The notes under the pieces are model-generated. The model did no database searches. It was not told the origin of the DNA and worked only from the letters and a program-made list of their open reading frames with translations. A stretch of 64,000 bases of DNA from Pyrobaculum sp. WP30 (GTDB lineage Archaea > Thermoproteota > Thermoprotei > Thermoproteales > Thermoproteaceae), in NCBI GenBank assembly GCA_001189275.1, contig CP012158.1:1417704-1481703 (forward strand), in the 5' to 3' direction. A program made the translations under genes and the position numbers. This document shows, piece after piece, positions 35,238 to 43,436 of this stretch. Position 1 is the stretch's first letter; every line of letters starts with the position of its first letter.

Positions 35238-36018
35238 TAGCCTTAGCCTGTCTACCGCTGAGCACAACGGGGGAGTTCCTCGGCACCGAGAAGACGCGGG
35301 ATAACACGTCGCACTTCGTCCTAAACAGCAGAAGCGCAGGCGCCGAGCCCCACTCTATATATGCCTCAAAGTTGGCAATGCCCTTCGCCAGGATGAAGCC
35401 GTCCTTGAGCCAGCGCACGGGAGAGATGTTTCCTGGCGTCGTGATGACTTTGTAGCTTGCTAGGTCGGTCTCCAACACGTCTATTTCGTAAGGCTCTGAA
35501 CGCACCACGAAGGTGGGCTTAACGCCGTTTCTCTCCAGGGCCTCGGCCACCACGAGGTCTATCTGCGCCTCGCCTGAGTTGTCAAGCACGTAGTACACTG
35601 CGGGGGGCATCTCCACATACTCCTCTATAGCCGGCTGATCCCACACGGCTTCTTCCAGCTTCTTAGGCCTATAGCCCAAGACGCTTGTGTCCACAATGTT
35701 GGCCGCCGCGGCTATTCTCAACGCAGTCCTTAGATCCCACGAGACTTGTTGTAGCCTCTGCTTGACGGCCTCTGCAACCCGCTTGCCCACTGCGGCGAGC
35801 TTCTCCTTGTAATCCCTATATGGGTCCGCGGTGCCCACCAACCCCGCCACCTTTTGGAAGCTGACGGAGAAGGCCTCGCTTCTGCTGGGTTGCCGGATGA
35901 GCAGGGAGAGCTCGCTTAAGATCTCTGGCAACTTATCCGGCCTGTGTAGCCTTATTAGATCCCCCGTCCTCGACGTAATAATGCAGAGCTTGCAACTTGT
36001 CTCGTCAAGCCAGACCAT
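35221..36018 (-). CDS. DUF89 damage-control phosphatase (ARMT1-like)
   Basis: The 265-residue protein shows DUF89 hallmarks: CKLC near the start, DPYRDYKEKLAAVGK, AANIVDTSVLG, and the metal-site segments VLDNSGEAQIDLV and GIANFEAY. DUF89 enzymes are metal-dependent phosphatases that remove toxic or side-product phosphate esters such as damaged sugar phosphates. The gene overlaps the aminotransferase end by 14 bases, forming a serA-aminotransferase-DUF89 operon. Cleaning up phosphorylated by-products of that pathway is an attractive but unproven role. Confidence 0.85.
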   Translation of the reverse strand: MVWLDETSCKLCIITSRTGDLIRLHRPDKLPEILSELSLLIRQPSRSEAFSVSFQKVAGLVGTADPYRDYKEKLAAVGKRVAEAVKQRLQQVSWDLRTALRIAAAANIVDTSVLGYRPKKLEEAVWDQPAIEEYVEMPPAVYYVLDNSGEAQIDLVVAEALERNGVKPTFVVRSEPYEIDVLETDLASYKVITTPGNISPVRWLKDGFILAKGIANFEAYIEWGSAPALLLFRTKCDVLSRVFSVPRNSPVVLSGRQAKAITLLQ

Positions 36019-37015
36019 TGACTATCTCGACCACCTTCTTAAGATCTTCCATCGCTACATCCCCCATAACTCCTATCCTCACGGAGCGGTCTCTGTATTT
36101 ATACATCCCTCCTGCCACGACGTAGCCCCCCTCCCTCAGCTTCGAGACGACTTCTTTCGGTTTTTCGCAGTGAAACGCAGTCACCGTGACGCTACGCGTC
36201 TCAGGCGGCGGGATGGGCCTCAGCCTCAGCGACGAGTATAGGTACTCAACCCTCTCCCTGTGTACATCTGTGTACCTAGCCCCCAGCTCCAAGATGTAGC
36301 TAAGGGAGGCGTCCAGCGCAAATAATACGGGGATGGGCGGGGTGTAGGGGGTCTCCAGGTGCTCCATGGTTTTTAGGAACCTCCTGAGGTCCATGGAGGG
36401 AGGCACGCCGGCTGTTGCTCTGGGCTCCGAGGCTAGGTAAAGTATTGAGGCGCCGGGCGGCGCCAGCAAGGCCTTATGAGACGCGGTTGCAACCACGTCG
36501 ACGCCGGGGGGAAGCGGCTCCGCGGGGAACCCCGACACGCTGTCTACGAGAAGCAACGCGCCGTATGTCTTTGCGACGTTGATTAACTGTTTCATCTGTT
36601 TATACGCGATGCCGGTGCTGGTCTCGTTGTGTATTAACAACACGGCTTTTATCGCCGGGTCTTTTCTCAACACGTCCTCTACCTCGTCTGGGGCCGGCGG
36701 CGCGTCGCGCTCCACCTCCACCACGTTTGCCCCTCTGATTTTTGCCGTCTCCACAGCTCTTTTTCCGAACTCGCCGTAGACGAGGGCCAACACCTTCTCG
36801 CCTGGGTTTACGTAATTATATATCATGACGTCTACGGCCAACGTGCCTGTCCCAGGCATCACGATCGGCCTAGATGGGTACAAGGCGCCGAGCTTCTCCA
36901 GAACCGACTTGAAGAGTTTTTTGAACTCGTCGCTTCTGTGGAAAGGCGGCTGTCTCGCCATCGCCTCAATGACGAATCTAGGCAACTGGACGGGGCCCGG
37001 GGTTAGGTACTTCAT
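36005..37015 (-). CDS. Class V aminotransferase (serine/alanine-glyoxylate type)
   Basis: The frame is open to 37198, but the ATG at 37015 (MKYLTPGPVQLP) is the family start and overlaps the serA stop, giving 336 residues. TPGPVQLP, PGTGTLAVD, LLLVDSVSGFPAE and ATASHKALLAPPG (PLP-binding Lys181) mark the alanine-glyoxylate/serine-pyruvate transaminase group. Next to serA it may supply the transaminase step of serine synthesis in place of SerC, or interconvert serine, glycine and glyoxylate. Sequence alone does not decide. Confidence 0.87.
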   Translation of the reverse strand: MKYLTPGPVQLPRFVIEAMARQPPFHRSDEFKKLFKSVLEKLGALYPSRPIVMPGTGTLAVDVMIYNYVNPGEKVLALVYGEFGKRAVETAKIRGANVVEVERDAPPAPDEVEDVLRKDPAIKAVLLIHNETSTGIAYKQMKQLINVAKTYGALLLVDSVSGFPAEPLPPGVDVVATASHKALLAPPGASILYLASEPRATAGVPPSMDLRRFLKTMEHLETPYTPPIPVLFALDASLSYILELGARYTDVHRERVEYLYSSLRLRPIPPPETRSVTVTAFHCEKPKEVVSKLREGGYVVAGGMYKYRDRSVRIGVMGDVAMEDLKKVVEIVNGLA

Positions 37016-37935
37016 AGCCTTATCCTCGAAATGACCTCTTCTATGTTTGAGACAAGCTCCTCCGCGAGCCTCCTCATGGCTTCGCGGGTCTCGGAGCCTA
37101 CATGCGGCGTAACCACGACTTTTTCGTGGGTTATTAGCTTCTTCAGATGGGGGCTTTTGGGGGGCTCCTCGGGCAACACGTCGAGCCCGACGCCCCACAG
37201 CCTGTCTAGGTGTTGCAACAAAGCCTCGTGGTCTATCACCTCCCCCCGGCTGGTGTTTATCAATATGGCGTTGTCCCTAAGCAGGGCCAGCCTTTCGGCG
37301 TTTAGCAACTTGTAGGTCTCGGGTGTCAGCGCCACGTGTATAGTAACGACGTCGCTTTCTTTCAGCAGGTGCTCAAGCGGCACCTGTCTGCCGCCCAGCT
37401 TCTCAACCTCCGTGCTCACGTCTATCACGTCTGCCGCCAGTATCTTCATGCCTATGCCGCGGGCCTTATGCGCCACCGCTCTCCCAATTCTTCCAAACCC
37501 CACAACTCCCAGGGTCTTTCCGCCGAGCTCCACCCCGACGTATCTGCCCTTCGGCCACTCGTCTCCCTTCACCTTAGCGTCTAGGAGGGGGATCCGCCTA
37601 GCCACCGCCAGCATGAGGCCAAGGGTCAGCTCAGCCACGCTCTGGGTGGGGGCATGTGGAGCGCTGACCACCGCGATGCCCCTCTTTATCGCATAATCCA
37701 CATCTACGTTGTCTAGACCCACGCCGTATCTCGCCAGAATCTTCAGATTGATCCCCGCATCCACCACCTCCCTGTCAATCTTTAACCTCCCCCTAAAGAT
37801 CAAAACGCTGTAGTCTTTTACTATCTTTATTAATTCTTCCCGCGGAATCCCAGGTCGTAGATCTACCTTTATCCCTACTTGTTCTAGCCGCTCCTTTATG
37901 AGGGGGTCAACATTATCGATGATCAACGCCGACAT
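37012..37935 (-). CDS. serA: D-3-phosphoglycerate dehydrogenase-type 2-hydroxyacid dehydrogenase
   Basis: The 307-residue protein has the short SerA form without an ACT domain. The NAD-binding loop is VVGFGRIGRAVAHKARGIG. The catalytic Arg is in NTSRGEVIDHEAL, the Glu in LPEEPP and the His in TPHVGSET. It would oxidise 3-phosphoglycerate toward serine. Glyoxylate/hydroxypyruvate reductase activity is the main alternative in this superfamily. The gene leads an operon with the aminotransferase and DUF89 genes. Confidence 0.88.
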   Translation of the reverse strand: MSALIIDNVDPLIKERLEQVGIKVDLRPGIPREELIKIVKDYSVLIFRGRLKIDREVVDAGINLKILARYGVGLDNVDVDYAIKRGIAVVSAPHAPTQSVAELTLGLMLAVARRIPLLDAKVKGDEWPKGRYVGVELGGKTLGVVGFGRIGRAVAHKARGIGMKILAADVIDVSTEVEKLGGRQVPLEHLLKESDVVTIHVALTPETYKLLNAERLALLRDNAILINTSRGEVIDHEALLQHLDRLWGVGLDVLPEEPPKSPHLKKLITHEKVVVTPHVGSETREAMRRLAEELVSNIEEVISRIRL

Positions 37936-37984
37936 TATGGCGTTGATTAGTTTGCTTTATAAACTTTAGTTAAATTTTTGCCTT

Positions 37985-38041
37985 GAGCGTGATGAGAAAA
38001 CGGTCTGGGGATTTTCGTGAACGTGAGACCGACGCTGATTG
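37985..38041 (+). ncRNA. Possible C/D box small RNA
   Basis: In the 166-bp gap between serA and the HTH-CBS gene, the plus strand has a perfect C box GTGATGA (37989-37995) and, 39 bases on, a D box CTGA (38035-38038). A D'-like CTGG and a C'-like TGAACGT lie between them, giving guides of about 9 and 11 bases. The size is typical of Pyrobaculum C/D RNAs. Against this, no terminal stem is visible, and a 6-bp inverted repeat (CGGTCT/AGACCG) in the same stretch could mean a simple hairpin. Confidence 0.3.
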
Positions 38042-38101
38042 GGTATTTTTCTGCACATTACCGAGACGGATACACTTTTATACCTATGCCATTTATTAAC
38101 A

Positions 38102-38962
38102 ATGGCCGCCCTCTCAGACTCTGTATATAATGTACTTAAGGCACTTGTGGAACTATATACCAAAGAAGCCGCACCTGTCAAGTCTAAAGACATCGCAAAC
38201 GTATTAGGCATACACGAAGGGTATGTGCGTAACATGCTCTCGATCCTCAAGTCGATGGGGCTTGTGGTAAGCAAGGCGGGCCCACACGGCGGTTACATAC
38301 CGACTTCAAAGGCGTCTGATGTGCTTTCGAGACAAACCTTCTCAGTGCCCATAATGTCCTTGGGAAACGTAATAGGGTACGCGCTTGACATCACCCTAAT
38401 AGGCTTGTTGTCGGACAAGCCTTACGCCTCGATGAGGGTGGTAGGGGATGTATCGGGTTACGTCGACCGCGAGGTTCGAATAGGGCCGCTTCCCAGCGGC
38501 TTGGTTCTTATTGGGAAAATCATCAAGGCAGATATAGAGTCGCTAGTTGAGATAACTTCGATCGTCTCGATACCCAGGACGACTGTGAGGTCCATAATGA
38601 CCCCAAACCCCGTGGCGGCTAAGCCGGAGGATCCGCTGAAGTCCTACATCCAGCTGTTTGTCGAAAAGAGGTACAGAGGCATTCCTGTGATTGACGAAGA
38701 TTGGAGGCCGGTGGGCCTTTTGATGACGTCTAAAGTCATGGATGCCTTGTCCTCCTGCAATCTAGAGGCTAGGGTTGGAGACGTCATGACGCCTAACCCA
38801 CCTACTATTCATGAGGATGAGGATATCCATGAGGCGATCCGGCTAATGGTCTCGAGCGGCATCGGGCGGCTACTAGTCGTGAACTCTGAAGAAAGACTGG
38901 TGGGCATAGTGACTAGGACAGATATTCTCAAGAGGATAGCTACGCTGGAACAGCTCGTATAA
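38102..38962 (+). CDS. HTH and CBS-pair regulatory protein
   Basis: The 286-residue protein begins with a winged helix (DSVYNVLKALVELYTKEAAPVKS, GYVRNMLSILKSMGLVVSK). A middle domain of about 80 residues follows, then two CBS domains with VRSIMTPNPVAAKPEDPL and VGDVMTPNPPTIHEDEDI. CBS pairs bind adenosyl ligands such as AMP, ATP or SAM, so this is likely a ligand-sensing transcription regulator. The ATG at 38102 lies about 20-25 bases after CTTTTATACC. The 3' end overlaps the PfkB gene by 23 bases. Its target is unknown. Confidence 0.85.
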   Translation: MAALSDSVYNVLKALVELYTKEAAPVKSKDIANVLGIHEGYVRNMLSILKSMGLVVSKAGPHGGYIPTSKASDVLSRQTFSVPIMSLGNVIGYALDITLIGLLSDKPYASMRVVGDVSGYVDREVRIGPLPSGLVLIGKIIKADIESLVEITSIVSIPRTTVRSIMTPNPVAAKPEDPLKSYIQLFVEKRYRGIPVIDEDWRPVGLLMTSKVMDALSSCNLEARVGDVMTPNPPTIHEDEDIHEAIRLMVSSGIGRLLVVNSEERLVGIVTRTDILKRIATLEQLV

Positions 38963-39710
38963 CACAGTCAAAATCGTATCTAGTGACCACCCTCCTGGCT
39001 AAGAAGCCGGCGACATATTTACTGGCTTCACATGCCGAGGAAATCAGGTCGAGCCCCTTTAGGAGGTGGAAATACGCTAAAACCGCGAGAAATACGTCGC
39101 CGCTTCCCGTGACGTCTTCGGTCTGGATCTTGGCGCTGTTTATGTGGCTGATCTTCCCCTGTTGTAAAACGTAGGCGCCCTCTTCGCCCAGCGTATACAC
39201 CACAGCGGGCCATCTCTTTGCGAACTCCACAAGTTCTCTTACGGTGAGCTGCATATCGTCATAGGAAAAGTGCACCAAGTCCGCGGCTGGCAACGGCAGG
39301 CGTGTCCGCAAGTACCCCTGGAGGTCAACCGCCACCTTCCTCGCCTTTACCTCTGTGTCTCTAAGTTCGTCGTAGACCGGCGAGAGGATTACTACGTCGC
39401 CTTCCACCTTTCTTATCCCTCTCTCCGGCTTTTTCACGAGTTTAACAGTCCTCGGCTTGGTTCTGTAGTCGAGTTCAAACGTCGTTGTGGCGTCTGCCTC
39501 CTCCAGCTGGGGCGCCGCGCCCATCCTCTGAAGAATCTGTCTTATCTGCGTCGCCACCTCTCTGGAGGCTACCCCTACGGCTTTTGCCCTCACGCCTAAC
39601 GCGCCGAGCGCAAGAGAGATGTATAGTACGGAGCCGCCGTATCTCATGGAGGTTCCGCTCGCGGTGTGGATTATGTCCACGGTGGGGTTCCCTGCTACTA
39701 CTACTTCCAT
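38940..39710 (-). CDS. PfkB-family sugar kinase
   Basis: The 256-residue protein is a small PfkB (ribokinase) kinase. GNPTVDIIHTASGTSMRYGGSVLYIS is the substrate-side glycine motif. EDVTGSGDVFLAVLAYFHLL is the second signature, where Asp is the catalytic base; the usual DTxGAGD reads DVTGSGD. It is shorter than ribokinase and lacks the lid insertion, as in archaeal myo-inositol or nucleoside kinases. Substrate not determinable. Confidence 0.82.
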   Translation of the reverse strand: MEVVVAGNPTVDIIHTASGTSMRYGGSVLYISLALGALGVRAKAVGVASREVATQIRQILQRMGAAPQLEEADATTTFELDYRTKPRTVKLVKKPERGIRKVEGDVVILSPVYDELRDTEVKARKVAVDLQGYLRTRLPLPAADLVHFSYDDMQLTVRELVEFAKRWPAVVYTLGEEGAYVLQQGKISHINSAKIQTEDVTGSGDVFLAVLAYFHLLKGLDLISSACEASKYVAGFLARRVVTRYDFDCVIRAVPA

Positions 39711-39757
39711 AGGCGACGTGAAGCGGTAGATATATATAGTGTTATTTAGAGTGGTCT

Positions 39758-40726
39758 ATGCCTCCTTTGCTGGAGTTGCGCAATGTAAAGATGTACTACG
39801 GCACATCTAGAGGCACCGTGAAGGCAGTTGACGGGATCTCCTTCAGGCTCAACAAGGGGGAGGCGATGGCCCTCGTGGGCGAGAGCGGAAGCGGCAAAAG
39901 CTCTCTCGCGTTTACGATAATTAGGCTTCTGCCGCGCAACGTGGCCGAGGCAGGAGGCGAGATCTTGTTTCACGACGAAGAGCTGGGCGTTGTAGATTTG
40001 GCAAAAATGAACGAATATGAGATCAGGAGGAAGATACGGTGGAAGAAGATTTCTATGGTGTTTCAAGCCTCTATGAACGCCTTGAACCCGATACTGAGGG
40101 TGCAGGACCAGATGATCGAGCCGCTGGTTCTGCACTTGGGTCTCTCTAGGGAGGAGGCCGTGAAGATAGCCGAGGAGGCCCTCCGCTCCGTGGGTCTTGC
40201 CAAGGACGTGTTGATGAGGTATCCCTTTGAGCTGTCTGGCGGGATGAAGCAGAGGGTGGTTATAGCGATGGCGATTATGATGAGGCCTAGGCTTGTGATT
40301 CTCGACGAGCCTACTTCGGCGCTTGACGTGATAACTCAGGCCAACATAATGAACCTCCTGAAGGAGCTTAAAGCAAAATTCGACCTCTCCTATATACTCA
40401 TTACCCACGACATAGCTCTGGCGTCTGAAATCGCCGATAAAATCGGAGTGATGTACGCGGGGAAGCTTGTGGAGGTGGCACCTGCCGACGTCTTCTTCCG
40501 GAAACCGAAACACCCCTACTCCCAGAAGCTACTCGCGGCGATGCCCACGTTGCGCGAGGAGAAGTCCATAGAGTACATTCCGGGAGATGTGCCCAGCCTT
40601 ATCACGCCTCCGCCTGGTTGCCGCTTCCACCCCAGATGCCCATACGCCATAAAAGGCAAATGCGACAAGGAGGAGCCGCAGACGAAACAAATAGACGGGA
40701 GCGAGGTAGCCTGCTGGTTGTATTGA
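39758..40726 (+). CDS. Oligopeptide/dipeptide-type ABC transporter ATPase (OppD/DppD)
   Basis: The 322-residue ATPase has Walker A GESGSGKSS (41-49), MVFQASMNALNPILRV (Q-loop), signature LSGGMKQRVVIAMA, Walker B LVILDEPTSALDV and the C-terminal Opp cysteine motif CRFHPRCPYA, which in this family can hold a 4Fe-4S-like or zinc site. It pairs with the next gene. The cognate permeases and binding protein are not in the window. A TATATATAGTG box precedes it. In archaea such systems often carry sugars as well as peptides. Confidence 0.9.
   Translation: MPPLLELRNVKMYYGTSRGTVKAVDGISFRLNKGEAMALVGESGSGKSSLAFTIIRLLPRNVAEAGGEILFHDEELGVVDLAKMNEYEIRRKIRWKKISMVFQASMNALNPILRVQDQMIEPLVLHLGLSREEAVKIAEEALRSVGLAKDVLMRYPFELSGGMKQRVVIAMAIMMRPRLVILDEPTSALDVITQANIMNLLKELKAKFDLSYILITHDIALASEIADKIGVMYAGKLVEVAPADVFFRKPKHPYSQKLLAAMPTLREEKSIEYIPGDVPSLITPPPGCRFHPRCPYAIKGKCDKEEPQTKQIDGSEVACWLY
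40614..40678 (+). repeat. 65-bp repeat, copy 1 (within oppD-like gene)
   Basis: This stretch is identical to 41578-41642 with no mismatches, 964 bp apart in direct orientation. It codes for the cysteine motif at the C-terminus of both ATPases. Flanking sequence diverges at once on both sides. Confidence 0.9.
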
Positions 40727-40727
40727 T

Positions 40728-41693
40728 ATGCCGTTGCTAGAGGTTCAGGAATTAAGGACTTGGTTTCCAGTTAAGAAGGGCTTGTTTAGCCCTGTGAGAT
40801 ATGTCAAGGCCGTCGACGGCGTCAGCTTCGCGTTGGAGAAGGGCGAGGTGCTTGCGGTCATCGGGGAATCAGGCTCCGGCAAGACCACGCTGGGGAGGAC
40901 TATCCTAAGGCTGGTCAAGCCCACCGCCGGCAGGATAATATTTGAGGGTAAAGACGTGACAAATACGCCCGAGTCGGCGCTTAGGTGGTATAGGTTCTCC
41001 ACGGCTATGGTGTTTCAAGACCCCTTCAGCTCTCTGAACCCGTACCATACGGTGCAGTATATACTGGAGGAACCGCTTATACTCAGGGGAGTTCCCCCTA
41101 AGAATAGGGCTGAGCTTGTGGTTAAGGCGTTGGAGGAGGTTAGGCTTGTGCCTCCTGAGGACTTCCTCAAGAAGTACCCGCATATGCTAAGCGGGGGCCA
41201 GAGACAGCGCGTGGGCATCGCCAGGGCGCTTATAACAAGGCCGAAATTTATTGTCGCCGACGAGCCTGTCTCGATGCTTGACGTCTCAATACGTGCGGAG
41301 ATACTATCGCTCATGCGTTCTCTACAGACTAAATATGGGATCACGATGATGTACATCACACACGACATAGCCACAGCCAAGTACCTCGCCGACAAGATCT
41401 TGGTCATGTACGCAGGTAAGATGGTGGAGTACGGACCTTTCAGAGACGTGATAAAAGAGCCGTTGCACCCCTACACCCAAGCGCTTATAGAGGCGTTGCC
41501 GGACCCAGACCCAACCAACAGGTTTAAGCTGAGAAAAGTCCCGCCGGGCGAGCCGCCGAGCTTACTCGACCCACCTGCTGGTTGCCGCTTCCACCCCAGA
41601 TGCCCATACGCCATAAAAGGCAAATGCGACAAGGAGGAGCCGAAATTTATTGAGGCGAAGAAAGACCACTACACAGCTTGTTGGCTCTATTGA
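40728..41693 (+). CDS. Oligopeptide/dipeptide-type ABC transporter ATPase (OppF/DppF)
   Basis: The 321-residue partner starts one base after the previous stop. Walker A is GESGSGKTT (46-54), the Q-loop VFQDPFSSLNPYHTVQY is the OppF form, the signature is LSGGQRQRVGIARAL and Walker B is FIVADEPVSMLDV. A 65-bp block near its 3' end, coding CRFHPRCPYAIKGKCDKEEP, is identical base for base with the same region of the upstream gene. This suggests gene conversion. Confidence 0.9.
   Translation: MPLLEVQELRTWFPVKKGLFSPVRYVKAVDGVSFALEKGEVLAVIGESGSGKTTLGRTILRLVKPTAGRIIFEGKDVTNTPESALRWYRFSTAMVFQDPFSSLNPYHTVQYILEEPLILRGVPPKNRAELVVKALEEVRLVPPEDFLKKYPHMLSGGQRQRVGIARALITRPKFIVADEPVSMLDVSIRAEILSLMRSLQTKYGITMMYITHDIATAKYLADKILVMYAGKMVEYGPFRDVIKEPLHPYTQALIEALPDPDPTNRFKLRKVPPGEPPSLLDPPAGCRFHPRCPYAIKGKCDKEEPKFIEAKKDHYTACWLY
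41578..41642 (+). repeat. 65-bp repeat, copy 2 (within oppF-like gene)
   Basis: Exact direct copy of 40614-40678. Identical synonymous positions in two otherwise divergent paralogues point to recent gene conversion rather than protein-level selection alone. Confidence 0.9.
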
Positions 41694-41727
41694 TATACAT
41701 ATAAAAACACGAGAAGTCGCATACTTT

Positions 41728-42156
41728 ATGCGGATCGAAAGGACTGGTCAACCGGTTTCTAAACTCCTCCAGCAACTGGAGGAGGATCTGCGGCGCGACG
41801 ACATAATTTACCTTGAGAGAGTCCCCTCGCCCCGCGCCGGTGAGAAGTATAGAGATGTTGTCTCCAGGTTCTTCACGGAGTTTGGGATAGCGACTGTGTA
41901 TATCAAGGTGCGGAGCCCCTCCTTCGAGAGGCGGTATGTGATAAATGCGAAGTACGACTGGGCCATGGGGGGCGTCGTAGAGGGCTGGGTCGTGGAGGGA
42001 AATGTGGTGAGGATGTACGAGCCTGTAGCCATTAGCCTCAGCGACATTGGGAAGGCGCTGGATTACTACGGCGAGACGTATTGGAAGGCTGAGGAGAGGC
42101 TTTTGTCAAAGAAGATGGCTGAGGCGTATACCGAGGAAAAGCCTCCCGCGGATTAG
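41728..42156 (+). CDS. Uncharacterised protein, 142 aa
   Basis: The frame is open from inside the ABC gene, but the ATG at 41728 (MRIERTGQPVSKLLQQLEED) follows an ATATAAAAAC sequence by about 25 bases, so I start there. The protein alternates strands and helices (KYDWAMGGVVEGWVVEGNVV, ISLSDIGKALDYYGETYWKAEE). No catalytic motif or membrane segment is seen. It overlaps the convergent S4e gene by 4 bases. Family unknown. Confidence 0.75.
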   Translation: MRIERTGQPVSKLLQQLEEDLRRDDIIYLERVPSPRAGEKYRDVVSRFFTEFGIATVYIKVRSPSFERRYVINAKYDWAMGGVVEGWVVEGNVVRMYEPVAISLSDIGKALDYYGETYWKAEERLLSKKMAEAYTEEKPPAD

Positions 42157-42869
42157 GCAGATATCTTGATAACAGGCGCCTCTGTCCCCACCGCCATGAC
42201 GTAGTTCAGGATCGTTCTTTTTATCTCCTCGCCTCTTTTTATGGCGACCACAGACTGCCTCCTCTTAAGGGTCCACACCACTTCATATAGCTGACCAGAG
42301 AAGCCCACGTTGCCGCCGTGAGTAACCACAGCCGCGTTTCCCAGCTTCAACGGGATATGCGCCTTTATGGCCTTGTTCTGTAGGTCGTAGAGGACCGTGT
42401 CGAAGGTTTTGATCTGCCGGCTCACTTCCTGCGGAACTATTAGGTTTCTGCCGTCGTGGAAATGTAGTTGAAGCCTCCCGCCCTTTACGGCGGTCTTGCC
42501 CTCTACTCTTAGCAACTTTAGGGCGGCCTCCTGCGGAGGTATGGGCAACAACGCGTAGTATCTGTTCTCGTCAGGAACCACGCGGTAGACCTCCCCCGTG
42601 GGTACGATCTCCACCACGTCCATTAATCCCACCGGGAATTTGTAGTCTCGCCTTACTGCTCCGTCTACCTTTACGTAGCCTCTAGATATTATGTACCTGG
42701 CCTCGCGCATCGTCTTGGCGTATTTCAACACATCTCTAATTATTAAAGCCAAAGGCAGAGAATAAGCAAGGCTGTGCGGCCCTGGAGAAGGCCTAATGAC
42801 CCAAACTCCCCCCTCTTTACGCGGAATAGGCCACCAATATGGGGCAAGGGTTCTGCGTAGGTGCACCAT
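42153..42869 (-). CDS. rps4e: Ribosomal protein S4e (eS4)
   Basis: The 238-residue protein follows archaeal eS4: HLRRTLAPYWWPIPRKEGGV, the S4 RNA-binding domain around ISRGYVKVDGAVRRDYKFPVG, a central domain with LQLHFHDGRNLI, and a C-terminal KOW-like part with THGGNVGF. It lies 4 bases after uL24 on the same strand, the conserved order of the archaeal ribosomal operon. Confidence 0.95.
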   Translation of the reverse strand: MVHLRRTLAPYWWPIPRKEGGVWVIRPSPGPHSLAYSLPLALIIRDVLKYAKTMREARYIISRGYVKVDGAVRRDYKFPVGLMDVVEIVPTGEVYRVVPDENRYYALLPIPPQEAALKLLRVEGKTAVKGGRLQLHFHDGRNLIVPQEVSRQIKTFDTVLYDLQNKAIKAHIPLKLGNAAVVTHGGNVGFSGQLYEVVWTLKRRQSVVAIKRGEEIKRTILNYVMAVGTEAPVIKISA

Positions 42870-42873
42870 AGCC

Positions 42874-43242
42874 CTACTTCTTTCTTCTTTCTATTATTTT
42901 CTGTCTTGCCTTATCTGACGTGTCGACATCCGCTATCATAACTTTCGACGGGTGGATTGGGTAGTACACAGTCTGGCCTTTGCTGTTGGTCCTGGTAGCG
43001 CCTTCGACGTGTATCCTAACCCGCTTGAGGTCTACTCTGACGACTTTCCCTGTGACTCCTTTGAAGTCTCCTCTCGTTATCAACACGGTATCTCCACGTC
43101 TTATCGGGAGCCTCTTTACTCCTAGCTTCTTCTGAAGCTCGGGCGTCAGCTTGGCGTTTAGCAACTTGCGCCGTAGATGCAAAGGTGCGCCGTAGAGACT
43201 CCGCCTCTGTTTCCTAGGTTGCGCAGACGTAGTAAACGGCAT
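42874..43242 (-). CDS. rpl24: Ribosomal protein uL24
   Basis: The 122-residue protein shows the KOW motif [27 protein letters not shown] preceded by [25 protein letters not shown], as in archaeal L24/L26. It starts early assembly of the large subunit. A TTAAATATGG sequence about 20 bases upstream is a plausible promoter. Confidence 0.95.
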   Translation of the reverse strand: MPFTTSAQPRKQRRSLYGAPLHLRRKLLNAKLTPELQKKLGVKRLPIRRGDTVLITRGDFKGVTGKVVRVDLKRVRIHVEGATRTNSKGQTVYYPIHPSKVMIADVDTSDKARQKIIERRKK

Positions 43243-43273
43243 AGGGCGCTTTTAGGTAGGCCATATTTAAAGT

Positions 43274-43384
43274 TTATCTACGCTTATCGCCCCTCGTCAG
43301 CGCATTGTTGATTTCTTCGAGTTCTTTGAGGATACGGGTATTTATTTCGACTAGTCTCTCTATACGTCTTCTGACCTCCTCCAC
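43274..43384 (-). CDS. Small coiled-coil protein, 36 aa
   Basis: A GTG at 43384 opens a 36-codon frame: VEEVRRRIERLVEINTRI, then LKELEEINNALTRGDKRR. Hydrophobic residues fall in heptad positions (V, I, L, I, I, L, I, L), so a short coiled coil is expected. An AAAATATTTTTT sequence about 22-30 bases upstream would serve as its TATA box and overlaps that of the divergent nuclease gene. It precedes uL24 on the same strand with a 31-base gap. The frame is short, so expression needs proof. Confidence 0.5.
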   Translation of the reverse strand: MEEVRRRIERLVEINTRILKELEEINNALTRGDKRR

Positions 43385-43436
43385 GGAGTCTCCATGTGTA
43401 GGTAAAAAATATTTTACTCCACCAGTCGCGGCTGGC

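Noticed and set aside
37016-37198. N-terminal extension of the aminotransferase frame
   Set aside because: The extra 61 residues are Arg-rich antisense of serA, and the family starts at MKYLTPGPVQ.
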